Assembly (NCBI GenBank): GCA_024699855.1
Contig: JAMPIQ010000001.1
Coordinates: 7,502,001 to 7,566,000 of the forward strand
Direction of reading: 5' to 3'
DNA: 64,000 nucleotides
From: Aphelenchoides besseyi
Lineage: Eukaryota > Nematoda > Chromadorea > Rhabditida > Aphelenchoididae
The notes below the pieces were generated by a model. It was not told the DNA's origin, ran no database searches, and was given only the letters and a program-made list of their open reading frames with translations. Both the position numbers and the translations under genes were made by a program. Positions 13,126 through 24,164 of the stretch are shown here, piece after piece. Numbering within the stretch: the stretch's first letter is position 1; every line of letters starts with the position of its first letter.

Positions 13126-14612
13126 TCTGCTGAAATTTCAAGTGAAAGTTGAATGAAAGCACGCGTAGTAAATCGAATGACAGTTGTAATTTTGTGATGA
13201 AGAACTCGTAAGTCTTTCAAGGAAACTCTGTGTTTACTTTTCCCTGACAATGCAGTTAATGTACTTGTTATTCTTTCCAAACGTCGACTTGAAGATCACA
13301 GTGCAAATCTTCGAGCAACATTTCACTTGCGATCGACAATAAGCAGCGAAAAGAATTTTACTGGAAAGACCAAATGGAGGAGAGAAAGTAGTGTCTTGCT
13401 GACATGTTTTTCCACACGTCGCTTCGGATCAACGAGCGTTTTATACGCAGCTATTTAAGGGCGCAGCAGGCGAACGAAAAGGAAGATTGCGAAATCGGCG
13501 TTCAGACGACAGCAAGTAGCCGCCCAATTGTTTCGTAATCGAGACAAACAGTCGATTAACAACCTCATGCAACATGACAGCACATCTTCGTTTGTTGATT
13601 GAAATGGAAATTGAACTTGTTTGGACATCAATCGAATGTTATTTCTTTGTAATAACTTTTGATTTCATACGAGATTTTTCGGTTCGAAAGCAAATGCATG
13701 TTCCGAGAACGTTGAATCAAAATTCTACGAGCATCCTCATAACAGGAAGTAAATTGAATTAAACGATTAGTGATTAACATTTCTGCTCTTTGTCGCTTAG
13801 GAAAATTTGTTTCGAGTCTCGAATTCTGCACTTTTGTCGAGACTTACGAGCTAAAGGGCGACCTTCGAACATTTTTCGAATGGCAAACTTTACTTGTCGG
13901 TAGTTTCAGAAAGATCGTAAATAAACGTAAAAAGAATCGTAAACTTCCGCTCTTGTATTTGAGTCGACTATTAGCTCACTCGACTACCTCAGAGTTTCTG
14001 GTGCTGAACGAAAGTTCAACTGCACGTCTAAATGAACGAAGAGATTAAATGAGTCGGTTGGACAGATTGCTCGTCGACGATCAAATCGATTGCTGAACGT
14101 TTTGCTACAAACTGCTTTTGTGCTCCATTAGATCGACTTTGTAGTTCGTACGAAGAGTTCATTTGGTGAACATTGAGTTGGAAAAAGGCTTTCAACTGTG
14201 TAGCTTCGATTAAAATCATTCCACGTTCGTAATCGAACAATTCCGTTGCATTCAATCGGCCCACTTTCTTTGCTTGATAACTCGTGTAGTTTGTTTCAAG
14301 TCGCCAGCCGATTGCCGTTCAGCGGCCTTTTGGTTGCTCATGAATTGTCAGCACCAAAGTTGTGCGCGTAAGGTAGAGAGCACCATTTCACGTCAACGAC
14401 TTTCTGTCTTCGTAGTTTGTCGTGGCTGGAGACTTGGAGGTGCAAATTCAGTTTTCTGTCTTCCACATTTTCACGTTCCAATTCGTTAATTCACGTATCG
14501 TTTGTGTAAATAAAATTAAGTCGTACGGCTCTGTGGTTTTTCGAGAAACCATTTTGTTTACCCAGCAACAATCCGCAGTTCTCATCCGTTTTATATTTTA
14601 GTCTCCAGCATC
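13126..14612. other. Intergenic between PARP and cytochrome b5
   Basis: About 1.5 kb between divergent genes. Near 13430-13460 there is a TATA-like stretch (TTTTATACG) in a GC-richer block, which could be a core promoter. One minus-strand open frame at 14028-14264 is listed separately. Nothing else protein-like, repetitive or RNA-like was recognised. Confidence 0.4.
14028..14345 (-). pseudogene. Possible small minus-strand gene with one frameshift
   Basis: A minus reading starting at an ATG near 14343 gives MSNQKAAERQSAGDLKQTTR and ends shortly after. One base later a second frame continues with GRLNATELFDYERGMILIEA and runs to a stop at 14028. Both halves have ordinary amphipathic composition and the same codon style as neighbouring genes. 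A single indel near 14262 would join them into about 105 residues. There is no GT/AG pair that would explain the switch as an intron. I do not recognise the protein. It may equally be chance open sequence. Confidence 0.25.
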
Positions 14613-15130
14613 ATGACAAAACAACTCACTCGAGCAGAAGTCGCCGAACACAACTCAAATAAAAGCAACTGGATTGTGATTGGCAACAAGGTATACGATG
14701 TCACGAAGTTCATGGATGAGGTTTGTTTCAACGTTTGGTTGGAAATTTTTCGTTTTTTCAGCATCCCGGTGGTTGTGAAGTTTTACTGGAGAAGGCCGGC
14801 GAAGATCGAACCGAAGCTTTCGAAGACGTCGGACATTCAACTGATGCACGGGAAATGAAGAAGGATTTTTTGGTCGGTGAATTAGTTGAGGTGGAAAATG
14901 AATTCTTTAGAAAAGGACTGACGTGAATTTCAGGAAGACAAATGGAAATATTCGTACGATAAGAAAGCGGTGCCCGAAAGCGCAAGTGGTGAATCTTCCG
15001 AGTGAGTTGCATCGATAATCTCGTGAATAATTCGCGTTTGTTTAGCGGTCTCGTTGCAACTCTCGCTTATCCCGCAATCGTCGTTCTCGTCATCGCCTTG
15101 TTGTATTACCTTTTTTTCTCGTCAAGTTAA
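14613..15130 (+). CDS. CYB5: Cytochrome b5, tail-anchored
   Basis: Heme electron carrier on the ER face, serving desaturases and P450s. Four exons give about 130 residues. The N-terminal part has [33 protein letters not shown] (first heme His in HPGG, restored across the intron at 14720-14760) and [13 protein letters not shown] (second heme His in GHS). After a short hydrophilic linker ([13 protein letters not shown]) the last exon encodes a single C-terminal hydrophobic anchor, [17 protein letters not shown]. Length and order are those of microsomal cytochrome b5. The mitochondrial outer-membrane isoform cannot be fully excluded from the tail. Confidence 0.95.
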
Positions 15131-15819
15131 GGCATCTTAGTGATGCGGATTATGCACGCGGTTTTCGTCACGTACAACAACATTTCACTTGTTTTGCATT
15201 CGTATTCAAAGGATCTATAGATTGCTAATTGGAATAAATACTTCAAAACCCTCCAAACAACAACTCGTGAGCGTGTTGATTGACAATACAAACGGTCACA
15301 AAGGAATTCGTAAGCAAATTCGAGAACAAAGGAAATGGCACATTTGTGTGATGTTCCGCAGTTTCGCCACGACTTGTGAATGAAATCCGTCGGGAACTTG
15401 TTCCCGCACTCATTACAAATTGATGTGAAAATTGGCCGGAACGTTGTTGACCAAAAATTTCCTTCCACCTAATTGCTTCAGATCTTTCGTTAACAATAAG
15501 TGTAGATTTCGCATCAACTTCCCACGTTAGATAACACGTCAGAAAAGGTATAAAACTAGAAGATCTTCGCAATTAACAACCACTTGTTCAACCATCTTTT
15601 GAATAACCAAATCCAGGGTATACTTCAGAATATGCAGTCGTTATTGTGGATAATAGGTGGGCGGGAATAAAAGAATTCGTTTTGAATGGCGTGCCACATT
15701 AGTCGTTTTAAAGACGTTCCAATACGACACTGTCTTCGCAGACCGTATATAAAGTGTAGTTCTTAGGTCTTTAAGATACACTTTTCGTTCCTTTGGGCGA
15801 TCTACCGTAATCCTTCATC
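15131..15819. other. Intergenic, promoter of the neuropeptide gene
   Basis: 690 bp between two plus-strand genes. Just upstream of the peptide gene is TATATAAAG near 15748, well placed for a TATA box about 70 bp before the ATG. Overlapping open frames on both strands at 15189-15572 look like chance readings. Confidence 0.4.
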
Positions 15820-16284
15820 ATGCAATTCCGCGCCTTTCTAGTTGTCCTCAGTCTTCTTGTTGTCATTCGTTTCGAATCGTAAGTATTCGATGAAATAAGG
15901 TACACAATACTAATCGACGTGTTGTAGAGCACATGCTCGTTGGTCGAGTGCGTTGTCTTTTGGACCGAATTTTCCCGACGAAACAAATTGGGCTTACAAT
16001 ATGGATTCTGCACCCAGGTAAGCGAATACGATTATTAACCGTAGTCAAAACCTTCTCAGTTCGATTGCTGAACCTATCGTTCAAAACCCGCAAAATGTCG
16101 TTGGTCGAGTTCCAGCAAAACTAATTGCCGATGATGGAGTTAAAGGAACAAAACTCAACCGTAAAAACTGTTTCTTTTCCCCCGTACAAGTGAGTTTGAA
16201 TTAGAATAAGAGCTGTCGAGATCGAAGTGTTTTTAGTGTTCATTTTACTTCAAGCGCAGTGTTCGAAGTGCACGATATCTTTGA
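15820..16284 (+). CDS. Allatostatin-C / somatostatin-like neuropeptide precursor
   Basis: Short secreted prepropeptide of about 108 residues in four exons. The ATG at 15820 opens a signal peptide (MQFRAFLVVLSLLVVIRFES, residues 1-20). A spacer of about 60 residues follows. The C-terminal part is LNRK-NCFFSPVQCSFYF-KRSVRSARYL. Basic pairs RK and KR flank a 13-residue peptide whose two Cys are separated by six residues (CFFSPVQC), the same spacing and aromatic/Pro pattern as arthropod allatostatin C (CYFNPISC). The disulfide-loop family signals through somatostatin-type receptors. The last intron falls inside the loop, just before the second Cys. Cleavage and cyclisation are inferred. A non-neuropeptide secreted protein is the main alternative. 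Confidence 0.72.
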
Positions 16285-16703
16285 GTCATCAGATAAACGT
16301 GTTGTTGCCGAAGCCGCCGTTCAATCATCATTCCTGTTTCTTTTGTTCGAATTGTTTGCTTATATTTATGTGGACAAAAATAGCCATTTTAATGTTGCAA
16401 TGAAGATCACAAATGAATGATTATGATATGTGCATTAATGAAGAACGAGAATGTTTAAGAACAAAAGTTAAAGTTCCGTTTTTCTTTGAGTATCAGCTGT
16501 GTCCAATAGCAAAAAAGACGGGGGTGGACATCGAATGGGGAAAGCTGACGTGAGGCAAAAAATCGCCTATGAGCCTAAAAAAGTTGATCATGTGTTCGAA
16601 AAGATCTTTAGAACAAAAACGAGAAACACGCTAATCATCGCATTGGACCTCTCGTTCCCGTTTTCCCTTCCAAATCGTCTTATAATCCTCCAATCGAGCT
16701 AAA
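16285..16703. other. Intergenic, nothing recognised
   Basis: 420 bp between two plus-strand genes. It should hold the 3' UTR of the peptide gene and the promoter of the next gene. No RNA gene, repeat or convincing ORF was seen. Confidence 0.4.
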
Positions 16704-17573
16704 ATGGAAGATCCGCACTTCGAACAAGTAGTCAACGAGTTGGTCAAATACTCTTAATATCCATGGACATGTTTGTATTTCAGACTCGCGGAAATTCAAA
16801 CCGAAGTCGATAAGCTAATTGCGTACAGCGTTTTTACTCGTCTTCCATCGAATGTTACCGAGAGTCAAGGTGTGTTCCGCGGATAGGTTATAGTATTTTC
16901 CGTGATTTAAGCGCCCAAACGACCACAAAATGCAATGACTCGTGTTGATGCTTTGACGAGCATCGAGCGACTTCAACGAAAAGCCGGAGAGTTGGAAGAT
17001 CGATTGAAGGAATTGCAAGACAATACGGTAACATTCAAAACTCACGTGTTTTCATTGCTTTTTGCAGGAAAACAAATACGTCGACCAAATCGAAGACTAT
17101 TTGAACGATCTTGAAGAGGTTGCCAAGTTGATTCGAAACGTGAAGAACGTGAGTTAATCGGAATTGTGCATTCTATTCGTTACTCAGATTGTTCAACCTG
17201 AACTACTACACGATGGAGAAAGTGGGAAAAGCGAAGTTTCATGGCTCAATTATTATCAAGGATTACTGCGAAATAAAATGCACAAAGAACACGCTCGTTT
17301 AGAGGAGCTGACGGACAATCCGGCAAAAGATAAAGAAGAAGCTTTATTGCAACTGAAGAAACTGGATCGACTTCTCACAACCGCCGGTAATATTGAAAGT
17401 GTATTTTCTATTGCTCGCATGAAATATTCATAGGTGCAATCCACGATATGAGCAACTACCTGCAGTATTTCGCAAATCGAATCACAGAAGCAAACGACGA
17501 ATTGCCGGAGTTCAGTCGTGATTTCACCATCGGCCTTGTCTGTGGCTGGATCTCGACGGTTGGTTTCAGTTGA
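16704..17573 (+). CDS. Unrecognised coiled-coil protein
   Basis: Plus-strand gene of five or six exons and about 225 residues; I do not recognise the family. Exons from 16790 onward join cleanly in frame and encode long charged helices (LAEIQTEVDKLI, RLQRKAGELEDRLKELQD, YLNDLEEVAKLIRNVKN, ARLEELTDNPAKDKEEALLQLKKLDRLL), then HDMSNYLQYFANRI and a short hydrophobic C-terminus GLVCGWISTVGFS-stop. The C-terminus could be a weak membrane or organelle contact. The first exon is uncertain: the ATG at 16704 (MEDPHFEQVV) does not reach the next exon in phase with a standard GT donor, so the real start may lie elsewhere. Confidence 0.6.
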
Positions 17574-17984
17574 TCGTTGGACTCAATTGCGAGGATTTGC
17601 AGGAAGTGGCGAGAACCAAAGAACACGAACAAAACTGTTTCAACGTAAAATCCGAGTTAGAGTCCAAGTGGTTAAATTAACGAATCAACACCTACAACGT
17701 ACAAATTTGATTGTTTCACAAATTTTTTATAAGTAAACTTTCAGATTCATATTTATGAGTTTTACTACCGTTGCTGTAAATTCTCACTAAACCATTTGTC
17801 TCTGTTAATAAAAGTACCGTATACCTGGTTGATTGCTCATTCAACGAAACTTTTCGGTTGGCATTACGTATTTTTTGCTGAATAGACCGCTAATTTACAT
17901 CTAAATCCACGTGTGCACTTTGATCAATGTACTTGAAGAGCAAGTTGGGAGTTTAGTTGAAGTTAATTGGTCGGCAATGGTATA
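17574..17984. other. Intergenic, nothing recognised
   Basis: 410 bp separating two plus-strand genes. AATAAAAG near 17808 is a plausible polyadenylation signal of the upstream gene. A TTTAG site near 17954 could be a trans-splice acceptor for ERGIC3. No other feature is supported. Confidence 0.4.
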
Positions 17985-19389
17985 ATGTTTCGGTGGTTTC
18001 AAGATTTCGATGTTTACGCGAAGCCCGTAGCCGACGTAAGAGTTCGAACGCTATTCGGCGGTGTTGGTGAGTTCTTAAGATTCTTATTGATAGCCATTTT
18101 AAGTGAATAATATCACAATTTTTAAAAGCTATGAGACGATTTGTTCTGAACGATTGTTTTTCAGTTTCTTTGATCTCATTCACGGTGATTGCCGTTCTGT
18201 TCATTACTGAGACGTTATCGTTTTTGTCAGTTGAAGTTTCTCAAGAGTTGTTTGTCGATGGAACAAGTGCTGATATGAGAGTTGAGATTCATTTCGACAT
18301 TACTTTCGACAAAATACCGTGTGCCTTCCTTTCTGTGGACGCAATGGACATCTCTGGGCAAAGTCAACACGATGTAGTGGACGATGTGTTTAAAATTCGT
18401 TTGGACGCGAACGGAAACAACATCACCGGTGCATCTCCAATTAGACAAAGTACTTTACCGAAGACGTTCGAATGTTAAATGCGATTATTTTCAGGTATCA
18501 ATGTAAATTCATCGGAGGTAACGCCAACAAAAGAAGCGATTTGTGGAAGCTGTTATGGTGCTTCGGAAGGGTGTTGTAACACATGTGACGATGTCAAAGC
18601 GGCATACGAAATACGGGGATGGACAATCGAGAATCTTTTGGAAATTGAACAATGTAAGAACGACGCGTTTGTTAAAGAGCTTCGCGAACACAAGGACGAA
18701 GGCTGTAGAATTTACGGACACGTAGAAGTTGCAAAAGTAAGACATAACTACTGTTACATTAACTGTTTTAAACGAATAGTGCGAAGGCAATTTTCACATT
18801 GCTCCAGGTGCCGCTGTTATTTCGAGTCATCATCATTGTAGGCATTCAAATTTGATGAATCATTTACCAAACTTCACGTTTAGATCACGACTTGCATTCG
18901 TTGTCTCCGGGCACCTTCAACACAACGCATCTCATAAACTCGTTGTCTTTTGGCCAACCGTTTCCCAGCAAAAACTACCCGCTCAATGGTAAACGATTCA
19001 TTAGCAATAAAGGTAAACGAACTTCTTGATTGTAATATTGTTGTCTAGGTGGAATAATGCATCAGTATATTGTGAAAGTGGTGCCAACGATTTTTGTTTA
19101 CGATGTTACAAAGTCGGGTGTTGAAGAGCACAGTTATCAGTTTTCGGTAACTCGAAATGAGAAAGACATCTTAGCCGGAGCCAACGGTCTTCCCGGCTTC
19201 TTCGTTCAGTACTCCTTCAGTCCGTTGACCGTTAGATTCGAAGAAAAGCAAAAATCATTTTCGGATTTTGCGGTGCGTATTACTGCCATTGTGGGCGGTA
19301 TCTATACGGTTTGCAGTTTAATCGACAGTTTCATGTACACTTCATCTCGGGCTTGGGCACGAAAGATGGCCGCCAACAAACTGACTTAA
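17985..19389 (+). CDS. ERGIC3: ERGIC3 / Erv46, ER-Golgi cargo receptor
   Basis: Two-pass membrane protein that cycles between ER and Golgi with ERGIC1/2 partners and carries cargo. Seven exons give about 380 residues. N-terminus MFRWFQDFDVYAKPVADVRVRT precedes the first membrane segment (near 18170-18220). The luminal domain includes the diagnostic Cys cluster CGSCYGASEGCCNTCDDV and EGCRIYGHVEVAK, then CEGNFHIAPG, HDLHSLSPGTFNTTHLINSL, and KVVPTIFVYDV. The SFSDFAVRITAIVGGIYTVCSLIDS block is the second membrane helix, followed by a short basic cytosolic tail. Order and length match human ERGIC3. The final exon is long and intron-free (19056-19389). Regulation is not visible. Confidence 0.94.
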
Positions 19390-20040
19390 TTGCTATGGTT
19401 ATCGTTTTAAGTTATTAAAGAAAATGTTTTCATGCGTTTATTTCTTTTACATTACTACGACCAATCAAATGGCTGCACGAAACAGAGCGGATATGTTTTG
19501 TAGACAACAGCCTAAATGAGTTGGTCGATTTGAGTTTTGGTGTTGGAGATTTGATGCGAGTGCGCGACTCGACGCGCGTAGTCCCACGCATTCTGCTGAA
19601 GCGCGGCAAAAGAGCATAGTGAGTGGAATTAGTGCAGAGTAGTGAGTGCAATAGAACAAATGTGTTGACGATCAAACGAACCGACGTTGTCAATGCACGT
19701 TTTTTGTTGGTGATAATACGGACGATTAGAATACGAGGAATTAGATCCAAGTTGGATTCGTAAGAAGTTGAGTCACCGGCGATAAACGTGCACTGACCAC
19801 GAGATTCACGTCGGTCGTTTGACTAAGAACAAGGATCACCTTAACTGCAGAGGTAATCGAAATCAACTCAACCCAATGAACAGTGGGGAATTGTATTCAA
19901 ATAATTGGACACAAAAAAGTACAAAAAACTAAACTAGCGATAAAACAGAGAACTTAATAGTTGGCACATAAGAATATCAAGAGAACGGCGCCGAACCGTC
20001 ACCCGAACGATCGAACTTTTAACACGCGTATCCAATGGCT
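19390..20040. other. Intergenic between convergent genes ERGIC3 and Tribbles
   Basis: 650 bp that should hold two 3' UTRs. AATAAAG-like motifs are not clear. Around 19555-19590 there is a GC-rich stretch with short inverted CGCG blocks (GCGCGACTCGACGCGCG). Minus-strand open frames at 19430-19750 are Thr/Arg-rich and not convincing. Confidence 0.35.
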
Positions 20041-21883
20041 CTAACTGCGAGTAATATGCATTTGGGTTAGAGCAGCGGGAACGCGAACAATCTCGATACC
20101 AAGTGCATCGTAGTCGCTTTCTTCCTTCAAAGTGGCATCTGGGACAACTTGATCTTTCGGTTCACGTCGACTTGATGCGTTCTAAAACAAGGAAAATGAG
20201 AAATGAACTCATTTCTCTTTACTGATTACCGGATGTCGTTGCAAACGTTGCAGAAACGAGAGCACGTCAGTTGCTATTTCGGGTCGTGTCGCGTAATTTG
20301 CCGACCGAGATGCTGTCGATAGCATCAAATGTCGAAGTATGTGCGTCGGAGCTTGTGCAGGAAGTACGGACACTTCACCACGCTCGTTGACTGGAAGAAA
20401 AACACGTACTGTCGAACGACAGTTGTTGAAAACTGGAGGCGCTTTGTAGTCGGTTTCGCGCAACCAATCCGATGCAGCAATCATTTCGGCCGTCGGTCGT
20501 TCGAGTGGGTTGTAGCGAATCAAACTGTGAACTAAGATCCGAGCTAAACAAACAACTTAATTTCCAACGTATAAAACTGATTACTAACCAGGACGCGAAA
20601 TTCGATCGGTCGTTTTGAATGCAAATTGACATTGTCGAATGCGAAGAGCCAACATTTTTGGTTTTTCTTCGTGGAACGGATATCGACCAGTGAGTAGAAC
20701 AAACAACAAAATTCCAAGACTCCAAACATCAGCCGGTTGTGCGTGGTAGGGCTTAGCGTTTGCGCCCTGTTTCATTGCTTGTAAAATGATTTCTGGTGCT
20801 GTGTAAGCCGGACAGCAACAATGTTGTACTTGAGCCACGGTGTCGTCTTCGAGAAGTGGAGCAACATAGACATTACGAACGTGCAAAAAACGAATGAGAT
20901 CACTGAAACCGTCAGCCATGCACCATGAAACTCTCGTTTTTGTTGAACTCACTTCTCCCGATCAGTGAACACGATTTTTTGTAATCGGAAATCGCGTAAA
21001 TAGATACCAATACGATGACAAAAGGCGACCAATTGAACGATTTGGCGGAAAATTGCTCGACTCTGTGATTCAGTCCACGGCGATCCAAGAGGTCTAAAAT
21101 TAACATAAACTGAGAGCTCTTTTCCAGTCGACTAACCGCACGGTTGCTGATGCACTTTCGGTTCGCAGAATTGTGTGCAATGATTCTTGATGATCGGGAG
21201 TTATAATGTAGTATAGACCCCGTTCGCCGGTTATGACACGAGTTTCCGTTGGCATCAACAAACGTCTCAGCTCCGCATGTTCGAAAGCAGTCAATCGGTC
21301 TTTGGCGGATTCGACTCGCTCCATAACTGAGAGAAAATGAATGAACTCATCTTTCTTTAGGATTTGACAATGATGTATTGTCTTCGTTGGCAAATGAACG
21401 GCATAACATTCATCTCCATCGCCAACGGTCTCAAACTCTCCATCGCCAATTTTCGTATTCTTCGAAGACAACGAACTGATTTTAACACTCTGAAATTTAA
21501 GGCGTCAATGTTATTTCGTTCCTGTTGGTCACTGAACATACCGGTGGCGTCGAATCATTGAGTTCGTAGTAATCGGAGTTTAAGGAGCCAAACAGCGACA
21601 AAGTCGAAATTGAAGACGACGAAGATGCCAAACGGATTCGTTTGTCTTTGACATCTCCGGCCGGTGCATCGACTGATGTCAACGGTGTCGGAACTTCGAC
21701 TGAGCCCTCGGTCGAGGTGCTTGCACTAGCGAGATTGATTCGAGAAAGTTGATGAGCGCGTCGCTTGCGAGTATTGACGGGAATAGAAACAGACGGTGAT
21801 TGACTTCCGCTTCGTGAATCTCCATCATCCGAAACAGACGACGGAGACAGTGAGCGGACTGCAAGTGGTGATTGAATTTCCAT
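20041..21883 (-). CDS. TRIB: Tribbles pseudokinase
   Basis: Scaffold pseudokinase that brings substrates (C/EBP-type factors in mammals) to the COP1 ubiquitin ligase. The start at 21883 lies two bases after TTTCAG. A Ser-rich N-tail of about 120 residues precedes the kinase-like domain. Typical deviations are visible: no glycine loop, catalytic loop LRDFRLQKIVF, and the DFG position replaced (MADGFSDL). CCPAYTAPEI and ADVWSLGILLFVLLTGRYPFHE are close to Tribbles. After the kinase fold comes a tail of about 100 residues whose last exon has KDQVVPDATLKEE, matching the Tribbles COP1-binding motif DQ(I/V)VP. The usual HPWFE MEK site is not evident (position reads SDWLRE). Five exons. Protein stability and induction are probably regulated, but this cannot be read here. 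Confidence 0.85.
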
Positions 21884-24164
21884 TGCTGAAACAATAAACG
21901 TTTAGATCAAAGTACAAGAACACAAATTGCAGAGACTACAGTAGGAAGGACCCGAGCAACAGAACCAAACGCGCGATGTCAAATTGAATGTCATCGTACA
22001 TCTTGAAGAATATCAAACGAACTGTTGATGTTTAATGAGGACCAGATAGCGAAATGGTTTGCGCAAAAAAACGAAATGCGGGTCGGCAATCCGCGGCGTC
22101 GTGAGCTATTTCGCAAAACGTGCGGAAAGACAGGCGGTCGATTTGCGAAACGCCGGCAACGCACCAGCGAGCAAAAAGCGTTTTCGAAATTTCCGGGCCC
22201 ATTTGTACTGACTCGTTTGAGCGGTCATTTTCCGCACATTGGACCGGTTCCATGACTTGCAAATTGATTGGGACTTGTGAAATCACCCAAGAGCGTCATT
22301 TGCGAAACACACCCATGGGTTGCAGCGCGAGTTTCGCAACCGAAATCAAGTGAGTCAGTTTTGGAGGCGCTTCAGTTGTTTGCATATTTTCGACGTTCAA
22401 CCCCCAATTTGAACTTACCGAGCGTTGTCAAAAAGCGATTTCAAGACTTCGGACTGTTGGTGTGACCGGGGCAAAGACGGGGTGACGGTGTAAGCGCCGT
22501 GTTGAGACGAAAGAGATTACGGTGTGTTGAAGAGAACGTGGCCGCTTCTTCCTCGAGTGCAGCGAACTTTGGCACGGAACGATGCAGAGCTGAACAATCA
22601 ATTGAACGACACGAGTCGGACGATTGTTAGGCTTTGAAATTCGTTGGGGTGCGCGAGTCACGCGCGTACCTCAGAAGCAAGCCATCGCAAAAATTGATGT
22701 GCCGCTTTGGGCGGTTAAGTAAAAAAATCGATTAGTCGGACGACGTTCTTAGTACATCGAAACCACGAAGCGACGTCGAAAGGCTTCGTTCAGTTTCGGT
22801 GGTGTAGATGGATCCACTGTAATTGTGCCAACAAATAAGTTGGTGTAAAGAACCAAACGGATCGCGACCAATCAACGGTTGTTTGAAAGAAAACAGAAAA
22901 GGAAAACACGCGTTCGATTGTTCTTTCACCATCGAAACGGACAACACAAGACTTCGCGAACACGAGAAGCAAATCGACTCTTAGCTGACATCGGATGTCA
23001 GTTGAAGGCAACGTTCGAAGAGTTGTTGCATAACGATCTATGAGTTGTTTGCATTGTCGGCGTTCACAGTTAGTATTTCGGTCGTTAAGACAAATGAAAT
23101 ACGTGAGTGCAGTCAACGTAATCTTGGCCCGCGGTCTCCTTGTGCCAATGAAAAGTGTTGTGAAATGCCAACGGCGAATGGCGTCGGTTTGGGTCGAAAA
23201 AATCCGCCCGTCTTTCGACCATTAAACCCGCGCTCACAAGTTCCCCATTTTCAGCATACACACCGACTGCCATCTCAACAGCCCGAAGAGAAGCGAAGAC
23301 CCGTCGAGTTTTTCGTTCGTAGTCGCAACGAGTAGTGTGCGAAAAGAAAGCCTCGCAAAGATCGCGTTGTGTGCGTAGCGAGCGAAGAGATCGCAGCGTT
23401 GACACACGCGAACAGACAAACAGCCGCTGTCAGAGACCCAACGAATAAGCCTTGTCATGACGTGGGGAGCAACGCGATGGTCGGGGAGATTGTGTGTTTC
23501 ATCAGAAGCGGAAAGCACACGGGAATTTCGAAAACTCCAAAACACACGCGACATGAAAAAACGTAAAGTACGTTCGTTGGCTTGTTTTCGCAATTCACAT
23601 GAAAGCTTTTGCCACGAAAGTCGAAGATCTTTGTGTTTGGAAGTTGGTGAAAAGAAGGGAAAATGAACGAAAAATGATGTGGACAGAAGATCTTCAAGTG
23701 TTCAGATTATTGTTCTCCAAGATGCATTGCATTTCTATTGCAAGTGGACGTATCAAAAGGTCATTCGCCAATTTGCGTTCCTTTTCTCTTTCATGACCTA
23801 AACCCGGTTGTTGACTGCGAGAAAAACATCGGGACATTTCGTTCGGCTCCGCACATGACTTCGAATTTCGTAATGGAAATGACAACAGAGAACAGACGGG
23901 CGGCCTATTGAGAAACAGCGAACCGAACACTCGCCCGCACCCAAAATCGTTTTTTTGGCGAAATCAGTAGAAAGATCGAAACTTTTCCAAACAATCACAC
24001 GTGTAGCATTTTGAAGTCGACTGATTATTGGTCTTTGTTTTCGTCAAAACAGTGAAACTTTGAACAAACGAACGCATTTGCTAACCTTTCATTTCAACAA
24101 CAGTAACAAATCAACAACTTTAACATCTGAAGCAAAGAACAGGACCCGTAAAGAAAAGAACAAC
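21884..24164. other. Long 5' region upstream of Tribbles
   Basis: 2.3 kb between two minus-strand genes. Bases 22030-23500 are richer in CpG and GC than the surroundings and open in several frames on both strands, but the translations are Arg/Ser/Cys-rich and mutually overlapping, typical of GC-biased non-coding DNA. Its position fits a large promoter/enhancer and 5' UTR of the Tribbles gene. No repeat family or RNA gene was recognised. Confidence 0.4.

Noticed and set aside
18131..18478. Start of the ERGIC3 gene at an ATG near 18131
   Set aside because: The exon at 17985 supplies the conserved MFRWFQDFDVYAKP N-terminus, and 18131 lies in the intron before the first membrane segment.
22025..23800. 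Numerous overlapping ORFs on both strands upstream of Tribbles
   Set aside because: They overlap in several frames, are Arg/Ser/Cys-rich and have no splice or family support; GC bias explains them.
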